Origin: an uncultured bacterium
Lineage (GTDB): Bacteria > Bacillota > Clostridia > Lachnospirales > Lachnospiraceae
Length of the DNA stretch: 64,000 bases
Assembly: GCA_947647735.1 (NCBI GenBank)
Contig: CANSLJ010000006.1
Coordinates: 90,624-154,623 of the forward strand
Direction: 5' to 3'
Part shown: in pieces, positions 17,681 to 24,836 of the stretch
How the letters are laid out: the number at the start of each line of letters is the position of its first letter
Numbering within the stretch: the stretch's first letter is position 1
Notes under the pieces: generated by a model
Seen by the model: the letters and a program-made list of their open reading frames with translations, nothing else
What the model was told of the DNA's origin: nothing
Databases searched by the model: none
Position numbers and translations under genes: made by a program

Positions 17681-18141
17681 AAAAGATCATTTTAATCGGA
17701 AGAAGCGAAGCGGGCAAGACCACGCTGACACAGGCGCTGAAAGGTGAAAAGATTCAGTATCATAAAACGCAGTATGTCAATCATTTTGATGTGATCATTG
17801 ATACCCCGGGTGAATATGCCCAGACAGCACACCTTGGCAGGGCGCTGGCACTCTATACCTATGAAGCGCAGGTGGTGGGACTGCTTCTTGCGGCAACCGA
17901 ACCCTATTCTCTCTATCCGCCCTGTATCACCAGCATGACAAACCGGGATACGGTGGGCATCGTCACAAAGATCAATGATGCGAAGGCGAATGTGGAGAGG
18001 GCGGATAGGTGGCTTCGGCTGACCGGCTGTAAAAAGATTTTTTATGTGGATTCCAAAACGGGGGAAGGCATTCCGGAGATTCTGGAGTATCTGGCGGAGG
18101 AAGGGGATGTACTTCCCTGGTTGGAATCAAAAACAACATAA
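17677..18141 (+). CDS. PduV/EutP-type small GTPase-like protein
   Basis: This 154-residue protein has the P-loop GRSEAGKTTL near its start, a DTPGEY switch-like motif and TKIND as the guanine-specificity element. PduV and EutP associate with microcompartments and have been linked to their positioning or to kinase activity, but the exact role is unsettled. The ATG overlaps the previous stop (ATGA). A new promoter follows the gene. Confidence 0.9.
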   Translation: MKKIILIGRSEAGKTTLTQALKGEKIQYHKTQYVNHFDVIIDTPGEYAQTAHLGRALALYTYEAQVVGLLLAATEPYSLYPPCITSMTNRDTVGIVTKINDAKANVERADRWLRLTGCKKIFYVDSKTGEGIPEILEYLAEEGDVLPWLESKTT

Positions 18142-18158
18142 AACAACACGAAAACATG

Positions 18159-18187
18159 TTGACTTTGTTGTGCGATACCCTTATACT
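18159..18187 (+). promoter_or_regulatory. Internal promoter before the aldolase gene
   Basis: TTGACT (18159-18164) and TATACT (18182-18187) are 17 bases apart. The 13-base string TTGACTTTGTTGT also occurs at the promoter at 54013. A/C-rich ACAACA repeats upstream form an imperfect inverted repeat with the -35 region, a possible operator. Confidence 0.7.
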
Positions 18188-18236
18188 TAGGGTATAAATC
18201 GACAAAATCGACCAAAATCAAGGAGGAAAGATTTTT

Positions 18237-19058
18237 ATGCAGAACGAATTTGAAATCAAAAAACAGATCTGTGACATCGGAAAAAGGATCTACAACAGAA
18301 ACATGGTTGCGGCAAACGACGGCAATATCTCCGTAAAACTGAATGACCATGAATTTTTGTGCACACCTACCGGTGTCTCCAAAGGTTTCATGACACCTGA
18401 GTATATCTGCAAAGTGGACGAGAACGGTAACGTGATCCAGGCGAACAAAGGATTCAAGCCCTCTTCTGAGATCAAGATGCATATGAGAGTCTATGCAAAG
18501 AGACCGGACGTAGGCGCAGTGGTACATGCACATCCTACTTTCGCTACATCCTTTGCAATCGCAGGTATTCCGCTGACACAGCCGATCATGCCGGAAGCGG
18601 TTATCGCTCTTGGCTGCGTACCGATCGCTGAGTATGGTACTCCTTCTACCATGGAGATTCCTGATAACGTAGAAAAGTATCTTCCTTATTATGATGCAGT
18701 TCTGCTTGAGAGCCACGGCGCGCTGACATGGAGCACCGACCTTCTTGCCGCTTATCATAAGATGGAATCCGTTGAATTTTATGCTGAGCTTCTGTACAAG
18801 TCCAAAATGCTGGGCGGTCCGAAGGAGTTCGATAAGAACACGATCGAAAAACTGTATGAGATCAGAAGACAGATGGGCCTTCCCGGAAAGCATCCGGCAA
18901 ATCTCTGCATGAACAAGGATACCAAGAACTGCCATAACTGCGGCTGTCATTCTCACAGCGACAACGGCACAGGCTCCGTATCTTCCATTGCGAAGTCCGC
19001 AAGCCCTGAAGTAGTAGCTGAGATCACAAAGAAAGTGATGCAGCAGCTCGGTTTATAG
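18237..19058 (+). CDS. Class II aldolase (fuculose/rhamnulose-1-phosphate) with a microcompartment targeting tail
   Basis: It should cleave a 6-deoxyketose 1-phosphate to dihydroxyacetone phosphate and lactaldehyde. Zinc ligands appear in VVHAHPTF and LLESHGAL, and the acid/base region in QPIMPEAVIALG. The 273-residue protein exceeds the usual 215 or so. After the catalytic domain there is a Cys/His-rich linker (C224, C232, H233, C235, C237, H238, H240), then a Gly/Ser stretch, and finally the amphipathic helix PEVVAEITKKVMQQLGL, typical of an encapsulation peptide. This makes the aldolase a probable cargo protein, as in fucose/rhamnose microcompartments of C. phytofermentans. RhaA and RhaB nearby favour rhamnulose-1-phosphate, with fuculose-1-phosphate also possible. 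Confidence 0.92.
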   Translation: MQNEFEIKKQICDIGKRIYNRNMVAANDGNISVKLNDHEFLCTPTGVSKGFMTPEYICKVDENGNVIQANKGFKPSSEIKMHMRVYAKRPDVGAVVHAHPTFATSFAIAGIPLTQPIMPEAVIALGCVPIAEYGTPSTMEIPDNVEKYLPYYDAVLLESHGALTWSTDLLAAYHKMESVEFYAELLYKSKMLGGPKEFDKNTIEKLYEIRRQMGLPGKHPANLCMNKDTKNCHNCGCHSHSDNGTGSVSSIAKSASPEVVAEITKKVMQQLGL

Positions 19059-19061
19059 TCT

Positions 19062-19544
19062 ATGAACCAGGAAGAAATCATTAAACAGACGATAGAGTCC
19101 GTTTTAAATGGCGGGGCGGCTCTGCAGGATATGAACCTGAAAACGGCGAATGCCCTGATCGGCAGAGTGCAGGAGAAAGCAAAAGAGATGGGAATTCCTG
19201 TGGTGGTCGCAGTGTCCGACAAGGCGGGACGGCCGGTGGCGGTACAGTGCATGGACGGCGCATATATCGGGAGCTTCGATGTGGCGCTGAACAAGACCTA
19301 CACCTGTGCGGCATTTAAAATGTCCACGGAAACCCTCGGAAAGCTGGCACAGCCGGGTGAATCCCTCTACGGGATACAGTTCACGAACGAAGGAAAGATC
19401 GTGATCTTCGGCGGCGGCGAACCGCTCTATCTGGGCGGCCGGTTGATCGGAGCCCTCGGGGTGAGCGGCGGATCTGCCGAGCAGGATACAGCCCTCGCAG
19501 CATTTGGAAAGGACATCTTAAAGGAGGTAGTAACGTGCCTATAA
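19062..19544 (+). CDS. PduO-C/GlcG/HbpS-like (DUF336) protein
   Basis: The 160-residue protein matches the DUF336 fold (VVVAVSDKAGRPVAVQCMDGA, SFDVALNKTYTCAAFKMST, GGGEPLYLGGRLIGALGVSGG). Members bind heme or corrinoids or are of unknown function. The N-terminal NQEEIIKQTIESVLNGG is predicted to be an amphipathic helix and may be a targeting signal. It starts 3 bases after the aldolase and overlaps pduP by 10 bases. No corrinoid is needed by the glycyl-radical route, so redox or heme binding is the more likely role; this is inference. Confidence 0.87.
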   Translation: MNQEEIIKQTIESVLNGGAALQDMNLKTANALIGRVQEKAKEMGIPVVVAVSDKAGRPVAVQCMDGAYIGSFDVALNKTYTCAAFKMSTETLGKLAQPGESLYGIQFTNEGKIVIFGGGEPLYLGGRLIGALGVSGGSAEQDTALAAFGKDILKEVVTCL

Positions 19545-20926
19545 GTGAAAGCATGGTACAGGATATTGTATCAGAAGTTATGGCAAAGATGCAGATCGCT
19601 GACACTCCTTCCGGCAAGCATGGCATATTCAAGGATATGAATGAAGCTATTGCAGCGGCGCAGAAGGCACAGAAGATTGTCAGAAATCTGTCCATGGATC
19701 AGAGAGAGAAGATCATCTCCAATATCCGTAAAAAGACACATGAAAATGCCGAGATCTTCGCAAGGATGGGCGTGGATGAGACCGGAATGGGCAATGTGCC
19801 CCATAAGATCTTAAAACACCATCTGGTAGCAGACAAGGTACCCGGCACAGAAGATATTACAACAGAGGCATATTCGGGAGACAGGGGACTTACCCTTGTG
19901 GAAATGGGACCTTTCGGCGTGATCGGCGCGATCACTCCCTGCACTAACCCTTCAGAGACAGTGCTCTGTAACGCAATGGGAATGATCGCAGGCGGAAATA
20001 CGGTGGTATTCAACCCGCATCCCCAGGCGATCAAAACATCGATCTATGCTATCAATCTGGTGAACGAAGCTTCTCTGGAGGCAGGCGGTCCGGACAATGT
20101 GGCATGTACGGTAGAAAAACCTACGCTGGCAACCAGTGATATCATGATGCACCATCCGGCGATCCAGCTCATTGCGGCAACCGGCGGTCCGGGTGTTGTG
20201 ACGGCGGTTCTTTCTTCCGGAAGAAGAGGCATCGGCGCAGGGGCAGGCAATCCGCCCGCACTGATCGATGAAACGGCAGATATCAGAAAAGCAGCGGCGG
20301 ATGTGGTAAACGGCTGTACATTTGATAATAATCTGCCCTGTATCGCAGAAAAAGAGATCGTGGCAGTGGAGAGCATCATCGACGAACTGCTGCATTATAT
20401 GGTAAATGAGCAGGGTTGCTATCTGGCTTCCAAAGAAGAGCAGGATAAGCTGGCAGCTACTGTACTTACACCAAAGGGAACACTCAACAGAAAATGCGTG
20501 GGACGTTCCGCGAAGGTACTGCTCTCCATGATCGGAGTGGAAGTACCGGATAATATCCGCTGCATCACTTTCGTTGGAGAGAAAGAACATCCGCTGATCA
20601 CAGAGGAACTGATGATGCCGATCCTTGGCATTGTTCCCGCCAAGGATTTTGAGGATGGTGTGGAAAAAGCTGTATGGCTTGAGCATGGCAACCGCCACTC
20701 CGCACATATTCATTCCAAGAACGTAGACAGGATCACACAGTATGCAAAAGCACTGGATACGGCGATTCTTGTAAAGAACGGTCCCTCATATGCGGCGCTG
20801 GGATTCGGCGGCGAGAGTATCTGTACCTTCACGATCGCCAGCAGAACAGGCGAAGGATTGACCAGCGCAAAGAGCTTTACGAAGAAACGGCGTTGTGTGA
20901 TGACGGATAATTTGTGCATAAGATGA
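19535..20926 (+). CDS. pduP: CoA-acylating propionaldehyde dehydrogenase
   Basis: It converts propionaldehyde, NAD+ and CoA to propionyl-CoA inside the shell. The GTG start at 19535 follows AAGGAGG at 7 bases. The 463-residue protein has an N-terminal targeting helix (ESMVQDIVSEVMAKMQ), a linker and the aldehyde dehydrogenase domain. The catalytic cysteine is C269 in NNLPCIAEK. NADH formed here is reoxidised by the alcohol dehydrogenase encoded next. The length and motifs fit PduP/EutE. Confidence 0.95.
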   Translation: MPISESMVQDIVSEVMAKMQIADTPSGKHGIFKDMNEAIAAAQKAQKIVRNLSMDQREKIISNIRKKTHENAEIFARMGVDETGMGNVPHKILKHHLVADKVPGTEDITTEAYSGDRGLTLVEMGPFGVIGAITPCTNPSETVLCNAMGMIAGGNTVVFNPHPQAIKTSIYAINLVNEASLEAGGPDNVACTVEKPTLATSDIMMHHPAIQLIAATGGPGVVTAVLSSGRRGIGAGAGNPPALIDETADIRKAAADVVNGCTFDNNLPCIAEKEIVAVESIIDELLHYMVNEQGCYLASKEEQDKLAATVLTPKGTLNRKCVGRSAKVLLSMIGVEVPDNIRCITFVGEKEHPLITEELMMPILGIVPAKDFEDGVEKAVWLEHGNRHSAHIHSKNVDRITQYAKALDTAILVKNGPSYAALGFGGESICTFTIASRTGEGLTSAKSFTKKRRCVMTDNLCIR

Positions 20927-21074
20927 AAAAATTTTCTGGGTTTCATCTGATAAAATAAAACAGCATCTGCTCGAACGGTGTCCAGAGAATTTACAGATGC
21001 GTAAGCAACTGGAAATTTCTCTGCTGTCTATGATACCGGCAGAGCTGATGCGGAACTGGAATGGAGGTATAATA

Positions 21075-22295
21075 ATGGCAGTAAATTCAAATGACGTTGA
21101 GCAGATCGTCAGACAGGTACTTGCCAGCATGACTGACGGCAGTGTGAGAAGCGCTGCGCCGGCGGCAGCTCCCGCGGCGGGGAATATTCCCAAGACGGGA
21201 AAGGTGGCGGTGCTGACACAGTTAAAGCACTTTGATATCAGAGAATATCCGATCCCTGAAGTGGGCGATGACGATATGCTGGTGAAAGTGGAAGGCTGCG
21301 GCGTATGCGGTACGGATGCTCACGAGTATAAAAACGATCCTTTCGGGTTGATCCCCGTGGCACTGGGACATGAAGGTACCGGTGAGATCGTGAAGATGGG
21401 TAAGAATGTGAAGAAAGACAGTGCGGGAAAAGACGTAAAAGTCGGCGACAAGATCGTAACCTGCATGATCTTCAAAGACAACCCGGATATCACAATGTAT
21501 GATTTAAATAAACAGAATGTCGGCGGCGCCGATGTATACGGCCTGCTGGCAGAAGATGCATCTAACTTTAACGGCTGGTTTGCGGAATATATTCTGATCA
21601 GAGGCGCTCTTGGTTCCACATTCTTTAATGTGAGCGATCTGGATCTGGATTCCCGTATCCTGATCGAGCCCTGCGCGGTGCTGATCCACGCAGTAGAGCG
21701 GGCAAAAACAACAGGAATTCTCCGGTTTAACAGCCGTGTGGTAGTACAGGGCTGCGGTCCTATCGGCCTGATTTGTATCGCAATCTTAAAGACGATGGGC
21801 ATGGTGAACATCATCGCTGTGGACGGCAATGAACAGAGGCTGGAATTTGCAAAACGCCTCGGTGCGGCGGGCAGCGTAAACTTTATGAACTATAAAGGCA
21901 TCGAGAATCTGGCAAAGGGCGTGGAGGATGCGTTCGGCGGACATCCCGCGGATTTCGCTTTCCAGTGTACCGGCTCACCGGTGGCTCATGCCAACATTTA
22001 TAAGTTCATCAGAAACGGCGGCGGTCTTTGCGAGCTGGGCTTCTTCATCAACGGTGGAGATGCAACCATCAATCCGCACTTTGACCTTTGCTCCAAGGAG
22101 ATCACGCTGGTAGGCTCCTGGGTATACACACTGAGAGATTATGTGACTACCTTTGATTTCTTAAAGAGCGCAAAGGCGATCGGGCTTCCGCTGTCAGAAC
22201 TGATCACAGACAGATATCCGTTAGAGCAGATCAATGAGGCACTGGAGAAGAATCTGGCAATGACGGGACTGAAGATCGCAATCGTAAACAAATAA
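21075..22295 (+). CDS. Zinc-type alcohol dehydrogenase with targeting helix (propanol dehydrogenase)
   Basis: The start at 21075 has GGAGG 7-8 bases upstream; the longer frame from 20997 lacks one. The 406-residue protein begins with the targeting helix NDVEQIVRQVLASM, then an Ala/Pro linker and a medium-chain dehydrogenase. Catalytic zinc ligands are in GCGVCGTDAHEY and LGHEGTGE, and the Rossmann motif is VVQGCGPIGLI. The four-cysteine structural zinc lobe is absent. It probably reduces propionaldehyde to propanol and recycles NADH inside the shell. Classical Pdu systems use the iron-type PduQ instead, so this is a replacement by another family. Confidence 0.9.
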   Translation: MAVNSNDVEQIVRQVLASMTDGSVRSAAPAAAPAAGNIPKTGKVAVLTQLKHFDIREYPIPEVGDDDMLVKVEGCGVCGTDAHEYKNDPFGLIPVALGHEGTGEIVKMGKNVKKDSAGKDVKVGDKIVTCMIFKDNPDITMYDLNKQNVGGADVYGLLAEDASNFNGWFAEYILIRGALGSTFFNVSDLDLDSRILIEPCAVLIHAVERAKTTGILRFNSRVVVQGCGPIGLICIAILKTMGMVNIIAVDGNEQRLEFAKRLGAAGSVNFMNYKGIENLAKGVEDAFGGHPADFAFQCTGSPVAHANIYKFIRNGGGLCELGFFINGGDATINPHFDLCSKEITLVGSWVYTLRDYVTTFDFLKSAKAIGLPLSELITDRYPLEQINEALEKNLAMTGLKIAIVNK

Positions 22296-22345
22296 GCACA
22301 GGTGCTTATCTGCTTACGATGTACTAAGCTGAAGGAGTATAAGCG

Positions 22346-22690
22346 ATGGAAGAAAAAATGTTAGAGGAAGTGAAAGACGAAAGAGCCGTTGGCATTCTGG
22401 AAGTATTCGGGCTTACAACAGCTTTTCTGGCAGCAGATGCGGGCTGTAAAGCGGGTGATGTGACGCTTGAAAACTTCGATAAGAATAAACCGGCAAATGC
22501 GGATGCACTTCCGGTTCCACTGCTGGTAACAATCAAATTTCGCGGATCAGTGGCAGATGTGGAAGCGGCTATGGAGGCGGCAAAACAGGTGGCTGCAAGC
22601 GGAGCAGGGATCGTACAGAGTTATATTATCCCGAGGCCGACGCCGGATTGCTGCAAAATGTTGAAACTGAACGCATTCGATAAACGATGA
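22346..22690 (+). CDS. BMC-H shell protein, divergent
   Basis: This 114-residue single-BMC-domain protein (RAVGILEVFGLTTAFLAADAGCKAGDV) has an N-terminal extension MEEKMLEEVKDE. An enlarged loop (DKNKPANADALPVP) lies where PduA-type proteins have the short KIGSGL turn. The C-terminus has vicinal cysteines (PDCCKML). The pore and hexamer edges therefore differ from the two PduA-like proteins downstream, suggesting a specialised minor shell tile. AAGGAG precedes the start. Confidence 0.9.
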   Translation: MEEKMLEEVKDERAVGILEVFGLTTAFLAADAGCKAGDVTLENFDKNKPANADALPVPLLVTIKFRGSVADVEAAMEAAKQVAASGAGIVQSYIIPRPTPDCCKMLKLNAFDKR

Positions 22691-22711
22691 AAAATTAGGA
22701 GGAATATTTAA

Positions 22712-22987
22712 ATGGCACAGGAAGCTTTAGGAATGATTGAAACAAGAGGACTTACCGCTGCGATCGAGGCAGCAGATGCAATGACCAAGGCAGCAGAGGT
22801 AGCACTGGTTGGTACAGAGAAGATCGGAAGCGGACTGGTAACAGTTATGGTTCGCGGTGATGTAGGCGCTGTAAAAGCAGCAGTGGAATCCGGCGCATCC
22901 GCAGCAAGCAGACTGGGTGAACTGGTAGCACAGCACGTAATTCCCCGTCCTCACAACGATGTGGAAAAGATCTTACCGACTATTTAA
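22712..22987 (+). CDS. BMC-H shell protein, PduA/PduJ type
   Basis: This 91-residue shell hexamer protein is of canonical form ([58 protein letters not shown]). KIGSG lies next to the pore. Such proteins are the main facets of the shell and let small diols pass. A 44-base block of this gene is identical to the gene at 23356, including synonymous positions. It has a strong ribosome binding site (AGGAGG). Confidence 0.96.
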   Translation: MAQEALGMIETRGLTAAIEAADAMTKAAEVALVGTEKIGSGLVTVMVRGDVGAVKAAVESGASAASRLGELVAQHVIPRPHNDVEKILPTI

Positions 22988-22997
22988 GGAGTAACTG

Positions 22998-23306
22998 ATG
23001 GGAAACGCATACGGCTTTATTGAAATACAGGGTGTCGTACCGGCAATGACCGCACTGGACATCATGTGCAAAACGGCAAATGTAGAACTGGCTACCTGGG
23101 AGCGTAAACTCGGTGGACGACTGGTGACACTGATCGTGCAGGGAGATGTGTCCGCTGTGACACAGGCAGTTGAGACAGCCGCAAAAAACGGTATAGGAAA
23201 GCCGGCGGTACAGGGCGTTATTGCAAATCCCCATCCGGAGATCGTGAGGCTGGTAAGAAAATCCGCCAGCAGGTTTAAGGATGCGGAGGCATTGGAAAAG
23301 ATGTAA
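22998..23306 (+). CDS. BMC-H shell protein with C-terminal extension
   Basis: The 102-residue protein has one BMC domain (AYGFIEIQGVVPAMTALDIMCKTANVELATWERKLGG, cut here into its recognisable opening) with a basic insertion in the pore-proximal loop (WERKLGGRL). A basic C-terminal tail (LVRKSASRFKDAEALEKM) may face the lumen or bind cargo. It starts 10 bases after the previous shell gene. It resembles the PduK/EutM-like variants more than PduA. Confidence 0.9.
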   Translation: MGNAYGFIEIQGVVPAMTALDIMCKTANVELATWERKLGGRLVTLIVQGDVSAVTQAVETAAKNGIGKPAVQGVIANPHPEIVRLVRKSASRFKDAEALEKM

Positions 23307-23355
23307 AAACAGGGTAAAGCACCCGATCCAAACAAAATGAAGGAGGAAATTCATT

Positions 23356-23634
23356 ATGGCACAGGAAGCATTAGGAATGGTTGAAACAAGAGGTCTGGTA
23401 GCATCTATCGAAGCAGCAGATGCTATGTGTAAAGCAGCTAACGTTACACTGATCGGCACAGAGAAGATCGGAAGCGGACTGGTAACAGTTATGGTTCGCG
23501 GCGATGTAGGCGCTGTGAAATCTTCTGTGGAAGCAGGCGCAAACAGCGCTGCAAAACTGGGCGAGCTGATCGCTACCCATGTAATTCCTCGTCCTCACAA
23601 TGATGTTGAGATGATCTTACCGAAGGTAAAATAA
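23356..23634 (+). CDS. BMC-H shell protein, PduA/PduJ type, second copy
   Basis: This 92-residue paralogue of the 22712 protein shares the [19 protein letters not shown] core and the [14 protein letters not shown] end, and differs mostly in helix 1 and in [21 protein letters not shown]. It probably forms major facet hexamers, mixed with the first copy. AAGGAGG precedes the ATG. A large folded element follows before pduL. Confidence 0.96.
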   Translation: MAQEALGMVETRGLVASIEAADAMCKAANVTLIGTEKIGSGLVTVMVRGDVGAVKSSVEAGANSAAKLGELIATHVIPRPHNDVEMILPKVK

Positions 23635-23642
23635 GGTAACCA

Positions 23643-23795
23643 GCTCAGCCGGACTGAGTGCACTGTGAAAAATCGTGCTTGCACGAATTTTGAGCAGTGC
23701 ATTCGGTCCGAGGGAGCGCCGTTTTATGAGCAAAAGGAGCTGCGAAGCGGCGGAGAGCACCGAAGGTGCGTTTTTGCGAATGGCGCGGGCTGAGC
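23643..23795 (+). other. Large structured leader element before pduL
   Basis: GCTCAGCC (23643-23650) is the exact reverse complement of GGCTGAGC (23788-23795), closing a domain of about 150 bases. Inside, 23651-23709 folds into one long hairpin in which GGACTGAGTGCACTG faces CAGTGCATTCGGTCC, with further pairing above. GCACC-GAA-GGTGC makes a second hairpin at 23757-23769. The 200-base gap holds no convincing gene. It may be a dispersed structured repeat, a processing site or a regulatory RNA; only one copy is seen here. Confidence 0.6.
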
Positions 23796-23834
23796 GTCAG
23801 GAAGACAACGAAGGACTGGAATAGAGGTGTCAAA

Positions 23835-24485
23835 TTGGATACAAATAATGTAGAACTGATTACAAAATTAGTGATTGAAGCCTTAAATAAGCAGGAAGCA
23901 GAGAAGAACGAAAAAGGCTATCTTGTTCCTGTAGGGGTATCCAACCGTCATGTTCACTTAACACAGGAGCATGTGGAGACATTATTCGGAGAAGGCTACC
24001 ATTTAACAAAGAAAAAAGACCTGATGGGCGGGCAGTTTGCATCGAACGAGCTGGTAACGATTGTTGGCTTGAAGCTGCGTGCTATTGAAAATGTCAGGAT
24101 CTTAGGCCCCTGTCGCAGTAAGAGCCAGGTGGAGATTTCCGCAACGGATGCAAGGACGCTGGGGATCAAAGCTCCTGTCAGGGAGTCCGGTAATGTGGCA
24201 GGAAGCGCGCCGATCGCGCTGGTAGGCCCGAAAGGAGTTTTATATCTGAATGAGGGTTGTATCGTAGCACAGCGCCATATACATATGTCCCCGGCGGATG
24301 CGGCGGCATCAGGCTGTAAGGACGGCGATATTGTATCGGTGGTGGCGGATAACGAAAGAGGAACGGTATTCAATCATGTGAAGATCCGTGTGCATGAAAG
24401 CTTTACGCTGGAGATGCATATTGATACGGATGAGGCAAATGCAAGTAGGATTGCACAGGGTGATACGGTTAGGATTATGAAATGA
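23835..24485 (+). CDS. pduL: Phosphate propanoyltransferase
   Basis: It converts propionyl-CoA and phosphate to propionyl phosphate and recycles CoA inside the shell. A TTG start at 23835 is favoured because AGAGGTG lies 5 bases upstream and the protein then begins with a targeting helix (NNVELITKLVIEALNKQ). The longer frame runs back into the folded element. The product is 216 residues with zinc-binding SNRHVHL and QRHIHM, and SADATDARTLG-like central motifs of the PduL fold. The unusual start codon and folded leader suggest translational control. Confidence 0.93.
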   Translation: MDTNNVELITKLVIEALNKQEAEKNEKGYLVPVGVSNRHVHLTQEHVETLFGEGYHLTKKKDLMGGQFASNELVTIVGLKLRAIENVRILGPCRSKSQVEISATDARTLGIKAPVRESGNVAGSAPIALVGPKGVLYLNEGCIVAQRHIHMSPADAAASGCKDGDIVSVVADNERGTVFNHVKIRVHESFTLEMHIDTDEANASRIAQGDTVRIMK

Positions 24486-24565
24486 TCATAAGCCAGATGC
24501 CCGGATGGGATATTCCTGTCCGGGCTGGTAATGGCTTATACAGAATTGATAATAGGAGCAGGATT

Positions 24566-24832
24566 ATGATAGCTGCGAAAGTAGTGGGAAGTATTGTTTC
24601 TACGAGGAAGAGTGAGAATTTAATCGGGAATAAATTTATGATCGTTGAGCCTGTGGGATGTATGAAGGGGCATGGGGATCAGTTTGTTGCCATTGATAAT
24701 ATAGGTGCCGGTATCGGAGAGTATGTGCTAGTTGCGCAGGGGAGTGCGGCGAGGATCGGATGCGGTCTGGATACTGCGCCGGTGGATGCGGCGATCGTTG
24801 GTATCATTGATGATGCCAGCGGACTGGAGTAG
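24566..24832 (+). CDS. Pentameric vertex protein, EutN/CcmL/PduN type
   Basis: The start at 24566 has AGGAGCAGG upstream; the longer frame begins within pduL's stop and lacks support. The 88-residue protein has the hallmark opening IAAKVVGSIVSTRKSENLIG and the glycine-rich IGAGIGEYVLVAQGSAAR. BMC-P pentamers cap the icosahedral vertices. It is the only vertex gene in the locus. The next gene follows after 4 bases. Confidence 0.95.
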   Translation: MIAAKVVGSIVSTRKSENLIGNKFMIVEPVGCMKGHGDQFVAIDNIGAGIGEYVLVAQGSAARIGCGLDTAPVDAAIVGIIDDASGLE

Positions 24833-24836
24833 GATT

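Noticed and set aside
20997-21074. N-terminal extension of the alcohol dehydrogenase frame
   Set aside because: The ATG at 21075 has a proper ribosome binding site and begins a targeting helix; the upstream part has neither.
23635-23834. Small minus-strand frame 23645-23833
   Set aside because: It coincides with the folded element, has a low-complexity basic composition and no start signal.
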